This document shows positions 22,196 through 34,300 of a stretch of DNA of 64,000 bases, one piece after another. The DNA comes from Sorghum bicolor. Taxonomy: Eukaryota > Streptophyta > Magnoliopsida > Poales > Poaceae. The stretch lies in the NCBI RefSeq assembly GCF_000003195.3, contig NC_012870.2:5262501-5326500 (forward strand), in the 5' to 3' direction. Position numbers and translations under genes: made by a program. Position 1 is the first letter of the stretch. Every line of letters starts with the position of its first letter. The notes under the pieces were generated by a model, which saw nothing but the letters and a program-made list of their open reading frames with translations, did no database searches and had not been told where the DNA came from.

Positions 22196-25161
22196 ATGAC
22201 GACAGTGTCGCGCGCGCTCGGCTCAGCGTTCGCGGGCTTCACGCGGGCACCCGCGGCGGCGCAGACTGCGACGACCCTGCCCTCCCCGTGCGGCTCGTCG
22301 GCGCTACTCCAGCACTGGCGCTGGAGCCGGGCTAGCCGCGCCCGGCGGTTCTCGTCCGGCCGCTCGGCACGGATAAGCATGAGCCTCCGCGCCGGCATCG
22401 TCGGGCTTCCCAACGTCGGCAAGTCCACTCTCTTCAACGCCATTGTGAGTAACTAAGCTTGTTTGTTTCGCTGCTTCCTGTTCCTGGGAGGAATTCGTGT
22501 TGTCAAGAACTCGTAATAACCGGGGAGTCTAGAATGTTTAGGCTCTTTTCTTCTCTCTCTATATATTCTTCTGGATTCGTTCATTAGCTCGGTATAGGGT
22601 GGAACTGTAGCGTGTATGTTGGGTGGATGTCGGTGGACGCCAACTGTTCGACGTTTTGCCACATAGACATTCTTGTGGAACGGCTGACACTGTAGGTTTG
22701 TATAATTTGTAAGTCAATAAAGTTCACAAAATATCATGTTCTTTTGTGTTGTTCCGCTGCTGCACAAGTTGCCCTCTGGAGTCTGGACTTGTTGCAGTAA
22801 AATGTTTCAAATGGAGAAATGTATGTGATATACATAGGACACGTTCTTCCCAGGAATAATTTAATGTTAATCTTTCTCAACTTTTTTTCCAGGTTGAAAA
22901 CGGAAAGGCACAAGCTGCAAACTTTCCCTTTTGCACCATCAACCCAAATGTTGGTGTGGTGGCTATCCCTGATCCTCGTTTGCAGGTGCTCTCAAAATTA
23001 AGCAAGTCACAGCAGACGGTCCCAACATCCATTGAGCTTGTGGACATTGCAGGTCTCGTCAAAGGAGCAAGCAAAGGAGAGGTACAAGTTTTGTCATTGT
23101 CTTCAATTAACCTGCAGGATAGCTCCAACTCTGCTGAGCAAAGTTGAGATGGTTTCAGATTAGTTTATACATAGTGGTATTATTGTTGACAATTGACAAC
23201 AGGGACTAGGAAATCAATTCCTTTCAAACATCCGTGAAGTGGATTCCATACTTCAGGTTGGTGTCTTGTACTTGTATGCTTCGTAAGCTCTCATATATTT
23301 GCCAAGTTCTAGTGTCTGTCAATTACTGTGTGCCATCCTGCTAGCATCTTTATACTTTACAGGCTAATACAATTCTCCATCAGATATCCTTTTTTCCTCC
23401 AATTTTACTGATATGTGAAGTATGACAGGAGCTACTCTGTTATTCTTATCCAGCACTGCAGCTCACTGCTGGTGCTTCATTATCATTTCCTATTTGTTGG
23501 AGATAGCGAAATATTATAGGATGTGCCTCCTATAAGATATGTGTCTAGGCTCTAGGAATAACTGGTTATCTTTTCTTCTTGACTGGATTCTCAGGTTGTG
23601 CGATGCTTTGAGGATGACGATATAGTTCATGTCAATGGCAAGGTCGATCCCAGATCAGACATCGATGTCATTAACCTAGAGCTGATATTTTCGGATCTTG
23701 AACAGGTAATTTGGTGAAGGAATTTGCATTCGTCTTGCTATCATGCATTTCAAAAGAAACTTCTATTGCTATCTATGATCCTGTCCAACTGCTGACAGTA
23801 GTGTAATAAGTGTAGATAGAGAAGAGGCTAGATAAGCTTAACAAGAGCAAAACTAAAGATGCGCAAGTAAAAGCGAAGGTAAGACGTACAGATTCTTTCA
23901 TTCTGATGACCTATTTGTTCTATGTTCTAACTGTTTTCACTACTTAGGAACAAGCAGAGAAATCAGGATTGGAAAAAATTCAGCAGGCACTTATGGAAGG
24001 AAAACCTGCAAGATCGGTTGATTTAGCTGAGCATGAGAAGGAAGCTATACAACATCTTTGTCTGCTAACCATGAAACCTGTCATTTATGTTGCTAATGTA
24101 ACAGAATCTGATCTTGCTGAACCTGATAGCAATCCTCATGTCAAAGAGGTGGCTAAAGCAGCATCAGACTTGCAGTCTGGTATGGTTACAATATCAGCTC
24201 AGGTTTGTTGTATGCATCTAGACTACAAGAAGTTTTTGAAGAAATTTCTATGTAATAATTTCATATTTTTGCCTGAGTGAAGTGATGTTGCGTGTTCTAT
24301 CTATGCTAACAAAATCATGGAATGCATGAACAGGTTGAAGCTGAACTCGCTGAGCTACCTTTGGAAGAGAGAGTAGAATATTTAAAATCTCTTGGTGTTG
24401 CTGAAAGTGGACTAGGAAATTTAGTAAAAGCAACATATAATCTATTGGGATTAAGAACTTATTTCACAACCGGAGAGAAGGTGCATCTTTTGTGCTGTCA
24501 AAGTTTTTTTTTCCCCAACTGTTAACACAAACTGACAGACCTTTAACTGTGTCCTTTTAGGAAACAAAAGCATGGACTATTCTTTCAGGTTTCCTTCTTC
24601 CTCACAGTTATTTTTATTGTAATATTTGAAGAATTTTTTTAGTCATTATAACTGCATGTAATTCTACATGTAGGCATGACTGCACCACAGGCAGCTGGAG
24701 TTATTCATAGTGACTTTCAGAAAGGATTCATCAGAGCTGAAACTGTAAGCTGTGTACAAAATGATGAGAATTTAGTGAACAAATTTCAGACTTCAGTTTA
24801 CATGTTATGATATATCGCAGTCGCAGTTACAATTGCCGATACTTCACCTCTATGGAATTTGGATATATTGTTACTTGCTTTTTTTGTTTGATATTTACTA
24901 ATTGTACAATGATTACTACCATACCTCAGGTATCCTATGATGATTTTGTTGCAGCTGGTTCTCTTGGAGTAGCAAGGGAGAAAGGGCTGGTAAAGATATT
25001 TGCGTTGCTACACCTTACATTCAGTGATTTGAAACATGCAGATAAAAATATGCTTTTTTGTTTGTTTATTTACTCTGTCACTTCTACTGCAGTTGAGGTT
25101 GGAAGGGAAGGATTATGTTGTGCAGGAAGGAGATGTCATGCTTTTCAGATTCAATGTGTGA
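22196..25161 (+). CDS. Organelle-targeted YchF/Obg-like ATPase (11 exons, 431 aa)
   Basis: Exons: 22196-22444, 22893-23081, 23203-23256, 23595-23705, 23816-23878, 23948-24202, 24334-24480, 24561-24588, 24674-24744, 24930-24989, 25093-25161. All joins are GT-AG and in frame. Residues 1 to about 62 form an Ala/Arg/Ser-rich transit peptide; the YchF core then starts [16 protein letters not shown]. Visible motifs are G1 GLPNVGKS, the switch region ending [10 protein letters not shown]3 DIAGL, and NVTESDL at the G4 position. NxxE in place of NKxD there is the YchF hallmark linked to ATP preference. The C-terminal TGS-like domain ([38 protein letters not shown], ending [10 protein letters not shown]) is complete. 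YchF proteins bind ribosomes and are tied to stress responses. The presequence points to plastid or mitochondrion (At1g56050-like) rather than the cytosolic paralogue. Confidence 0.95.
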
Positions 25162-26419
25162 CAACAATAGTAGCAAAAAGCTTCAAAACACCGGAATTTG
25201 TCCTAGGCAGAATATAGTTTGCCCATACTGTGACATTTTTTTGGCCTCTTGACCACCGACTAATCTACCAGCATTATTTCTTTTCTTATGAGGAAAAATA
25301 CAATGGTTCATTCTGTATGAGTATCATATGTTAAAGAAAGGCACCTTTGCAATAGTTATTCAGTGTAGCTTCTCTTCTAGACTTCTAACACCAGTGGTGG
25401 CCTTATGGTTCAGTCGAGATACATTGCCAAATCTGCTTGAAGTTTTGCGATGACTTTATAATGTTACATTACAAGAGATTACTTAGGGCTAATATATGTT
25501 TGTGGAGATGAAATGTTAATCTCCAATTGTCTCTATCTACTCGTATTTCTTTCAAGAAACCAAAGTCGTAAAAAACCACCCTATATGTCACTATGGTTTT
25601 ACAACGAAAAGAATGTCACCCACTCTCCTCACGCAGCCTGCCACCACCAGTCCACCAAAAAGTGGCGCTGCAAAGTTGGATATAATTAGGGCTCCTGCAA
25701 CGTTAGGACAAGTCCAACGCTGTTAGCTTCAACGAAAAGTAGTACTCTACGTAGACTAAGATGATATAGTGTTACTGTTACATAGACTAAGATGATCTAG
25801 TATTATTGTTCTTTGAATGCAGGCAATTGTTACTCGTCCACGAGTCTCAACGATAGCTACTTTCTATGCTCTTGAGTCTTAAATGGACACCGGAGGAGGT
25901 GACATGATAATAGAGTGTCTCTTTACCACAACACGTGAGTGTCTTAGCCTTTTGTCAGATGGGGGATATGGTGTAGGGGAAGGTGACATCACAATAGAGT
26001 GTCTCTTCAGTGCCTTAACCTTTTGTCAAATTGGGATATCCTAGCTTCTGCAAGCATATATATCTGCCAGTCTATGAGACTATCAATGCGTGTTTTGCGA
26101 CGTAACCTTTGGACAGCATGCCGACACGTTTGGTGTGTTGGACAGAAGGAAGAGAGTGCATGGCTAGGAGTAAATCATGTTCCTACTGCAATTCCCCACG
26201 CCGGCACGCCGCTTATTACCTTTGTGTTGATTGGATATCTTCCTTTTACATGCATGCAACCGTTAACATGGAAAAAACATGCAAGTTGACCTCTTCGGAC
26301 ATGCAATCTAGTTTCTTAGGTCAATATACTTGCAACGATGTCATATTTATTGTTGCTAGAAGTCTGGAACTTGATGTGACTAATGTCTTGCTAAAGTCGC
26401 AACACCTTTAAAACTTGCT
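25162..26419. other. 3' flank of YchF, then intergenic with small tandem duplications
   Basis: The first 300 bases are probably 3'UTR. Two local direct duplications follow. TAGACTAAGATGAT-TAGT occurs twice about 30 bp apart near 25755-25805. A unit of about 88 bp containing GGTGACAT...AATAGAGTGTCTCTT and CCTTTTGTCA occurs at about 25890 and 25978. No gene. Confidence 0.5.
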
Positions 26420-26422
26420 TAA

Positions 26423-26665
26423 GGCCTTGTTTAGTTCACTCTGAAAACCAAAAACTTTTCAAGATTTTCCGTCACATCAAATCTTGGAGCATATGCGTGA
26501 AGCGTTAGATATAGACGAAAATAAAAACTAATTGCACAGTTTGCTTGTAAATCACGAGATGAATCTTTTGAGCCTAGTTAATCCATGATTAAATAATATT
26601 TGTCAAATAAAAACGAAAATGCTACAGTGCCGAAATCCAAATTTTTTTCGGAACTAAACAAGGCC
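26423..26665. mobile_element. MITE, GGCCTTGTTTAGTTC family, with TAA target duplication
   Basis: It starts GGCCTTGTTTAGTTCAC and ends GGAACTAAACAAGGCC. It is flanked by perfect TAA at 26420-26422 and 26666-26668, which identifies the family as Tourist/Harbinger-like. This is the best-preserved of the four copies in the window. Confidence 0.92.
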
Positions 26666-27133
26666 TAAATGAAAAATTGGAGAAGTCTAAAAAACTATCT
26701 GAAGAGAGTATTTTCTGACGGTGTAGATATTAATATGGTTTAGAACTTCGACTAAAAGGACCATCAACGATGGCTATGGTGATTTTTTGTATTTGTACAA
26801 TTTATTTATTACAACATCATGAATAAGCATAATCCAACTAATGAGACCATCTAGCATAGTGTCCAATAGCTATACGTTGGTGAAAACAGGTGGAATCAGC
26901 CAAACATTTTATATTGGGATGTTTTGTCAACTACGAAGTACTGTATATAAGTGCACTAACTCAAAATTCAACTCACATAGAGACGTTGCTATAATTTATT
27001 AAAAATACAAAAGAATACTATCTCAAAGTCAAAATGACGCATGGGAATTTTCTGAAAAAGAAAAGGATTTCTTGACTTATGGTCGCTGCAGGCCAACAAT
27101 GTGCTAATGTCATATGTCCATTTTTGTCTATAA

Positions 27134-28105
27134 GGCCAATCTTAATGGGAGTTTCATAGGAGTGTTATGCACATTTATTGAGGTGCCACATCAGCAGATC
27201 TGGTCTTTTTGCATGAAACGAGAAGGAGAGAGAAGGGATTCGTTTCATCCCCACGACACGACCTAGGGGGTGTTTCCAACACCGTGAAACGAGATTGAAA
27301 CTCGCACTGAGAAAGCGAACGCGTTTCATCAGCAGGGTTGGGCAGGCGAGGCCGCCGTGGCCGAGCTCCTCCACCGTGCTGGTGAGGCAACGCCGCTTCC
27401 GTCGCGCTGCACGCGAGCCGCGAGCAGGCCGCCTCCGCCGCGCCGCGAGAAGGGCACCTCGTCGAGCTCGCCTCTGCCACGCTGCGAGCAGGCCGCCTCC
27501 GAGCTGCGCGAGCAAGCCGCCTCTGCCGCGCCGCGAGAACCTCGCCTCGCCGAGCTTGCCTTCGTCGTGCCGCGAGCGGCCTTCGAGGTGCCTTCGAGGT
27601 GAGCTCGCCTTCGCCGTGCCGCCTCCACCGCGCCATGCGCGAGCAGGCTCCGCCTCGCCGCCGGGCGGGAGAGCGAGCCGCCTCGGCCGCGCGTGAGCGG
27701 GCTACCTCCGCCGCGCCACATGCGAGCAGGCTCTGCCTCGCCGCCTCGGTCGCGCCGCGCGCGAGCGGGCTCCGCCTCGCTGCTGGCGCCAAAGCGAGCC
27801 ACCTCCGCCGCGCCACGCCGCGTGGACGAGCTCTTCCTGCGTGGGCGCAGGTGCTCTGCCTCGCCTCGCTAGGCGGCGACGAGCTCCGACAAGGCCGTTT
27901 GCGCCGTCTGCGGGGCACGACCATGGCCTGCGCCATCAGCCTGGGTTCACGAATTAGGCAAGGAAGTAGAGACGAGTGGGACCCATAAAGCCAAAAAGAT
28001 CTATGAAACAGTGCAATAAAACTATACAATGAGGAAGTGGTCTATTTCATCTTAAAGTTTCACATCTTGGTAACCGGGAAATGAAACTTTAGACTGAGAC
28101 TGGCC
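27134..28105. mobile_element. Harbinger-like element with a GC-rich repetitive interior
   Basis: It starts GGCCAATCTTAATGGGAG and ends in the inverse of GGCCAGTCTCAGTCTAAAG. Flanking TAA lies at 27131-27133 and 28106-28108. The subterminal parts match the 360-bp copy at 16191-16550. The interior (about 27340-27920) is very GC-rich and made of degenerate GCCGCCTCCGCCGCGCC / GCGAGCAGGC units. These leave all frames open and give Arg/Ala-rich frames of up to 284 residues that I do not consider genes. The element ends about 210 bp upstream of the methyltransferase start codon. Confidence 0.85.
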
Positions 28106-28318
28106 TAAAGAACCTCATGGATAGGGGATTTCGCGAAAAGTGGACACCAACGTTGCGGCAGCGCGAGTTCACATATGCTAAATGGCCTCTGTAAAAATCG
28201 GAACAGCACATTTGAACCCCTCTCCCTCTCCCCTTCGCCTCGAGGACGCGCACAAGCTACAGCCATCAGCCCATCAGCCCATCACTCAGCCGCCGCCGCC
28301 GCCACCGCCGCTGGAGTG

Positions 28319-30468
28319 ATGGATTCCCGCGGATTCGATTCCGCCGGCCGCGTCTTCTCCAGCGCCACCGAGATGTGGGCGGAAGAGCTCGGCTCGAGCG
28401 CCACGGCTTCCACCACGGCGGAAGCTGCGTCCCCCGCCACCGCCACCGAAGGCAGTGGTGGCGCCAGCGAGGAAGGGGCTGGAGACGGGAAGCGCAAGGA
28501 GTGGTACTCCAAGGCTATCGCCTACTGGCAAGTAAAGCACCCACTCTTCCTCCTCTACGGGGCCCTGAACCCTAAACCCCCAATCCAAATGTTCATTCAT
28601 GCCTACAAATTTAGCTTAGAATTTGGTCGAATTGGTGCCGTAGGGCGTGGAGGCGTCGACCGAGGGGGTTCTGGGAGGCTATGGGTGTGTGAACGATGTG
28701 GATGTCAAGGGCAGCGACGCCTTCCTCCGCCCTCTCCTCGCAGACCGGTTTGGCACCGCGAAGCGTCATCTGGTTGCGCTTGGTGAGTTTATTACTGCAA
28801 GGAAGCTTTAGCTAGTGCAAGTAGAGCTTGTTACTGTGTCAGTTCTATATAGTGATTTCGCTCTGTGAAAGTTACTGTAAATTACTGTATAATGTCCACT
28901 TTATGGAACACTTGTGTGCAATGTGCAATGATCTTATGTGTAATTTTTCAAAATGTGTCAGATTGTGGCTCGGGTATTGGGCGCGTCACAAAGAATTTTC
29001 TTCTCAGGCATTTCAATGAGGTATGCGACTTGTCCTCCCTCGGTATGCTCCTTTAATCCTGAAGATAAAATGCATACTCAGAAACTGCAGCATCTTGTAC
29101 ATGTATGTGAACGGCATACCATAGTACCATACCATGATACTCGCAGCAAATGACCTATTTCCATTGTTATTTATGTTTGATCTATGATTTTTTTTGCTGT
29201 GTCTTCTTATGTTTTGATCTTTTATGAAAATTTGGAATTCAGGTAGATCTTGTGGAGCCAGTATCTCATTTCCTTGAAGCAGCACGGGAAAGTCTTACTG
29301 GATATATGGATCAAGGAGAAGACTCACACAAGGCTGCCAACTTTTACTGTGTGCCTCTTCAGGTGGTACCGTAGGTCATTAGCTCTCTTTAGGTATTCTT
29401 TGAAAAGTTATTCTCCCCTTCTCTGTGTATAATCTAGTTTACTTCTTGCTTCAGGACTTCACTCCTGAGGAAGGAAAATATGATGTGATTTGGATTCAGT
29501 GGTGCATAGGGCAACTTCCGGATGATGATTTCATTTCATTTTTTAATCGTGCAAAGGTGACTTGACTATGACTTCATTAATTTATTTTCAATCGTACACT
29601 GTTTTTTGTTGGATTGTAAATTTGACACTTGTATAGGCAAATAAGTGCTATACTGCAATTTTAGGTTTTATGGAATTCTTTTCCATGGAAATAATTGGTG
29701 CACTAACAGAAAGATTTCCTATATATATTTTTTAGATATTACCTGGACAAATGCTGTATTTCTTGTTGTATATCAATCTTTGTTCTTGCCAGTTCACCTA
29801 TATAAGCCATACTATTTGTAATCATACTACTTTTTCCTTAGATATGCAATTGAATGAACCCTCCCAAATGGTCTTGTTTGTGCACCTATTATTAGCGCCA
29901 TAGTATCAAATTCTAATGCATTCTAATCAGGCATAAACTTCAATTTTCTTTACAGGTTGGGCTCAAACCTGATGGTTTTTTTGTTCTAAAAGAGAACATT
30001 GCAAGAAATGGTGAGTTTGCTATACCATATATTTTGTCTATCTACCACAACATATTTTTCTTGCGAAAAGTGGTGTTGTACTCAGCTGGAAATTGCTACA
30101 ATGCATTGTTCTAATGTTATACTTGATGTTGCTCTGAGAACACAATATATGTTTTTTTTTCAGGTTTTGTGTTAGACAAGGAGGATAACAGTGTCACTAG
30201 ATCGGACCCATACTTCAGGGAGCTATTTAAAAGGTGTGGGTTATATATCCTCAGTGTTAAGGTAAACATTCAAAAGTGCTGATGTTATTTAGTTTATTCA
30301 TCTTTTCCATCACCCCATCTAATCCTGCAAATGAAACAGGACCAAAAGGAGCTCCCGGAGGAACTATTTGCTGTCAAAATGTATGCACTGGTGACCAGTC
30401 AACCGAAAATCCAGAAAAGTGGAAAGAGAAGACGGCCTAAAAACTCACCTCGTATGATCCGCTCTTGA
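28319..30468 (+). CDS. Alpha-N-terminal protein methyltransferase (NTMT1/METTL11A family)
   Basis: Exons: 28319-28531, 28644-28782, 28962-29020, 29243-29362, 29455-29556, 29956-30010, 30164-30261, 30340-30468; 304 residues, all joins in frame with GT-AG borders. After an Ala/Thr/Gly-rich N-terminal extension of about 58 residues, the conserved part begins EWYSKAIAYWQGVEAS and continues VLGGYGCVNDVDVKGS. The SAM-binding motif is LDCGSGIGRVTKNFLL, followed by VDLVEPVSHFLEAA, YDVIWIQWCIGQL and FFVLKENI. This order is diagnostic of the enzyme that methylates the alpha-amino group of proteins exposing an X-Pro-Lys N-terminus after Met removal (for example ribosomal proteins). The tail is basic (KSGKRRRPKNSPRM) and could aid nuclear location. 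The low-complexity N-terminus is longer than in animal homologues. Confidence 0.95.
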
Positions 30469-31260
30469 AGAATGCTGGCACTAGGTCTAGGTGGGCTGTG
30501 AGCTGCTGGGCCTGTCTGGTCATGTATTCCCGCTGGCTTGTGCTAAAGTTTCTAGGACATCAATTTTTGCCATGTTAGTTTTGTTTCAATACATTTTATT
30601 TCTTTACAAGCTCAAATTTCTTTGAGATCAACTTCATTCTTAATCTCAACTGATGTTGTATCACCTGGTTAAATATTCAAATATATGATCTCTGTTGAAT
30701 GTGCACGATCACATTTTTCTGAGAGGAATATTGCTGAAGTTCAATCAGAATGATTGACATGTGCTTTCCCGTCGCATCTCAGAACATGTCTAAAATGTAA
30801 CGAAATATTGCAGAACCGTGAGAAAAAAAAAAACCAAATTGGTAGATAGGCCTCTATAAATTTTACTGGGTTTCCAGTGCCATCTGCAACTGCAACAAGT
30901 GCCTTTTCCAGCCATAACAAATTCTAATGATCTGAATTCTTTACAATAGGATGCTGCTCTTCGTATTTCCTTTCAATTATCATGACAAGTACCAAGTGAG
31001 CATAACAGTTTGGGGGTGAAAAGTGTGGTCATGTACGTAACTACCCAAATTTAATTCCTCCCTCGCCTTGAATTTATGTTCCTATTTTCTTAGTGAAAAA
31101 CAGCCTAGTTCTTCGTAGGTTGGTCACATTTTCTTTGTTATCGTTACAGATTGAGTTAACTTAAACATGACATTTGGTACACGGCAATGATTGTTTTCTT
31201 ATGTGGTCTTGCTGTTGGCTAAGCTGCTCATACCTTTCTCAAACGCACAAAATTTGCGGC
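30469..31260. other. 3' flank of the methyltransferase gene; no gene
   Basis: Probably includes the 3'UTR. AT-rich, with no reading frame or repeat ends recognised. Confidence 0.45.
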
Positions 31261-31592
31261 GGCCTTGTTTAGTCCCTCCTCAAAAGTTTACACCCTATCC
31301 TATATTGAATGTTTACACACATGTATAAAGTATTAAATACAGACTAGACTAATTATACATATTACGACTACTCCATGAGACAAATCTTTTAAGTCTAATT
31401 AGTCCATGATTTGACAATAAAGTGCTACGGTAACACATGTGCTAATGATGACTTAATTAGACTTAACAAATTCATCTCACAGTTTACTGACGAATTCTGT
31501 AATTTGTTTTTTTTTATTAGTATCCAAACATCTCATTTGACACCCTTATGTGACACCCAATGTAACCTTTACACCCTGAAACTGAACAACTC
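31261..31592. mobile_element. Diverged MITE, GGCCTTGTTTAGTCC-type
   Basis: It starts GGCCTTGTTTAGTCCC. The interior shares phrases such as GTATAAAGTATTAAATA and TAATTAGTCCATGATTTGAC with the family. The right end is degenerate, perhaps near CTGAAACTGAACAAC, so the end coordinate is approximate. Confidence 0.6.
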
Positions 31593-32003
31593 AATCTAAT
31601 ATACCCAGTCTTCCAACTGGAGTGCTCCTCGCTGTCAGACTTGAGACAACTCATGATGGGGACCCGGAGGAGGAAAAAAAAAACGAGAGAATCTTGCATT
31701 TGCAAGTGTCTGATGCTCTGATTTTGAGAACTAAACGGAAAGAGTTAACATGCGATTTTCCAGACAGCCGGCAATGCACACAATGCTGAGGCAGCGAAAT
31801 ACTATCTTCACATTCAGGATAGATCACCAGACATCAGTACACCACATGAACTTTGAACTGAATGGACATGTCAACCCATCGCACGAAGACAGATCCAGGA
31901 TTGTCCCTGGCTTGAATATATATTACAGATCCGCTAGAATTTCTTTCTTTTTTTTGATAAGGATCCCCTAGAATTTCTCATGCCAAGAACTGTGTTATGT
32001 GCG
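31593..32003. other. 3' flank of the fatty acid hydroxylase gene
   Basis: No gene recognised. The portion nearest 32003 is probably the 3'UTR of the minus-strand hydroxylase. Confidence 0.4.
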
Positions 32004-33484
32004 TCAGTTCTTCTTCCCAGGTGTCATGGATGGAGGCAATGTCCCAAAGACAGCGTCCCAAAGCGATGAGGTAATGCCAAAGCCCATGTCTTGGATTCTG
32101 AAGTGATGGCTGAGGTGATACCTCTGCATATCAGGCAAATTTTCAAGGAATCAAAACCTTGTGGACATTTCATGGAGCAGCTGGCTAATTCATGACTTTT
32201 TATAAGAGTCATTATGTCCTCACCTTGAGATGTTTTGCTGGGTCTGTGGATGGTTGTCCATGGTGCAGGTAGTAGTGAGTGCAATCATACATCACATATC
32301 CCAACAGACCACCTCCAAATAATGCAGGTGTGGTAGATGGAGTTGCGAAGAATGCGACCAGGTTCCAGAACTGAAAATAAAACAGCAGATAATTCAGTTG
32401 AATCGGTCATCTTTCTTCTGAATGGTCAAAAGTTCCAGTTCTGCAAATCCAATTTGAAGCATAGTGTTAGTACTTTTGTTGCATATATAACAGTTTAAGG
32501 GATATACCGGGAAACACAAAATTGCTGTTGCAGTAGGAGGAAAAACAAGCCTGAGTGAGTCCATAGGGTGCTTATGGTGGCATCCATGAAGAAGGTAATG
32601 TGCGGTGTTCCACCTGCAACATTGCATCGACAACAATTTGAAGAGCAGAAGGAAGACATAATGACACGTTGCCAACTTGAAGGTTGAAGTTATTCTTACC
32701 AGTAGGTTTTGGTCTCAATGTGGAATAGGAAGCGGTGCAAAGTATATTCAATCAGCGTCCAAATAAATATTCCAAATAGAGCCATCAGAACTACGTCCTG
32801 AATGGTATTACCCATCAAAATTGATTTCACGAACATGAAGCAAACAACAGGGAGCCATATAGTTGGCACAGCCCACCACTTTGTGCAAGTCAAGAACTGG
32901 ACAATCCAAAAAGCTTGTTAGTACGGTTCACGTACCAAAACCCCATGAGATATCAATACAATGGAATGTGTTACCTCCAAGACATCATTTCCGAAAAAGC
33001 GTGGACCCTCCTTGCTGACAATAGGTTGGTGAACCCATTCTTGGTAACGCTCCTCAAGATGGCCAACCTTCATCCACAAAATTAAGAGGCAACCAGAAGA
33101 AGGTTATGTAACTGTAAAGCTACTGGACATCGTCGATTCAGAAACTTGAATTTTACAACTACATGAGATTCTTCTTTCATAATATACATCAGCACCATGT
33201 CTACCACAATTATTGCCAAGGAAAAGGCACACTCTATAACATTAGACCTGGTTTCCAAAAACCCAAAGTTGCACTCAACAAGCTCAAAAGCAATGAGAAC
33301 TGTAAAGTGCGCAAGACAATCCCATATAGGCTACTTCAAAATTTTTCTTCAAATAAACAAATAAAAAAAACTACTCCAAAAAGGCTAAGATTCACAACAA
33401 TCACCGAAGAAAGCAACTAAGAGTGAGGCTTACCTGGAAAACAAGGGGCTTGTTGAGATCAACTGTGAACTCCTGGACAACCAT
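32004..33484 (-). CDS. Sphingolipid (dihydroceramide) fatty acid 2-hydroxylase
   Basis: Minus-strand exons in order: 33434-33484, 32975-33067, 32700-32896, 32508-32613, 32224-32370, 32004-32123; that is five introns and 237 residues, the same length as Arabidopsis FAH1. The start is [17 protein letters not shown]. Membrane segments surround [17 protein letters not shown] and [17 protein letters not shown]. The di-iron histidine motifs are visible: [24 protein letters not shown] and YHLSHHF. Like other plant members it lacks the fused N-terminal cytochrome b5 of the yeast enzyme, so it should take electrons from free cytochrome b5 at the ER. It 2-hydroxylates very-long-chain acyl groups of ceramides. 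The junction of exons 3 and 4 yields YWWNTAHYL. A 5'UTR intron lies upstream. Confidence 0.96.
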
Positions 33485-33499
33485 CTTCCCCAGTTAGGC

Positions 33500-34207
33500 C
33501 TGTATCACAGAATCTCACATCACATGCCACAGTCCACATACTACAGTGAGGAAGCAAAGACAGATTCAGAATGCTACAGTCTCCAACGGTGCAGGGGGGC
33601 AACTCGTCGCTGGCGATGAGCAGAACCAACTGTGACTGACAGTGGGAGGAGAGCTGCGCCAGCCGAACTACCAAGAGTGAGGCCCTAGAGAACGCACCAG
33701 TGAGGATATCATGATTACCACCTTTTTCCCGGTGCCCACGACAGCGTTTCCTGACCGGGCAATCATCGGCATGTGGCGCTCCGTCACACAACGACGCACT
33801 CGACCGCACACAGCGGATGCTCGCACGAATTTGGCAACCAGTACAGTACTTGAGTGTAACAACACACAAGAGTGTGCCTCTAGTGTCTAGACGATTTTTT
33901 TTTTGGAGTCCTAATGTTTTGCAGTCAAATGTTCGCACGAATCTGAACAGACTTGGTACAACACCGTAGCAACAAATGCGGGTAGAGCAATCTCGGTCTA
34001 GATCCAAGGCATTGGGTTACTGAAACCGCCGCCGTCGCCAAAGCGCCGAGAAAAAAAAATATCTCCGACGTCCTGCATCTACGAAACTAGACCGCGCGTG
34101 CAATGCGGCCGGCGGCCGGCCACGGGGTCTAGCCTAGCGGACTAGCACGATGCGATCGAGAGAGAAGAGGGAGTGGGATCAGAGGGGAGCAGGGAAGGGA
34201 AACTCAC
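33500..34207 (-). other. Probable 5'UTR intron of the fatty acid hydroxylase gene
   Basis: On the minus strand a good donor (CTG|GTGAGT) lies at 34207 and an acceptor (GATACAG|GCC) at 33500, 16 bases before the start codon. The sequence between has no coding features; the frame at 33459-34007 is a shadow. A CT/GA microsatellite at about 34271-34300 would fall in the first untranslated exon or promoter. Confidence 0.6.
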
Positions 34208-34300
34208 CAGCGGCAGCAATGGCGGGCTCTTCCCCGGGAGCGGCGGACGGAGCCCTCCTTCTCCCCGGGCGGCGAGACAGAGAGAGAGAGAGAGAGAGAG

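Noticed and set aside
27175..28029. 284-residue minus-strand Arg/Ala-rich frame and several overlapping frames on both strands
   Set aside because: They arise from GC-rich tandem units inside the Harbinger-like element. All frames are open together and none has domain-like composition.
33459..34007. 182-residue minus-strand frame upstream of the fatty acid hydroxylase
   Set aside because: It lies in the probable 5'UTR intron and has no recognisable features.
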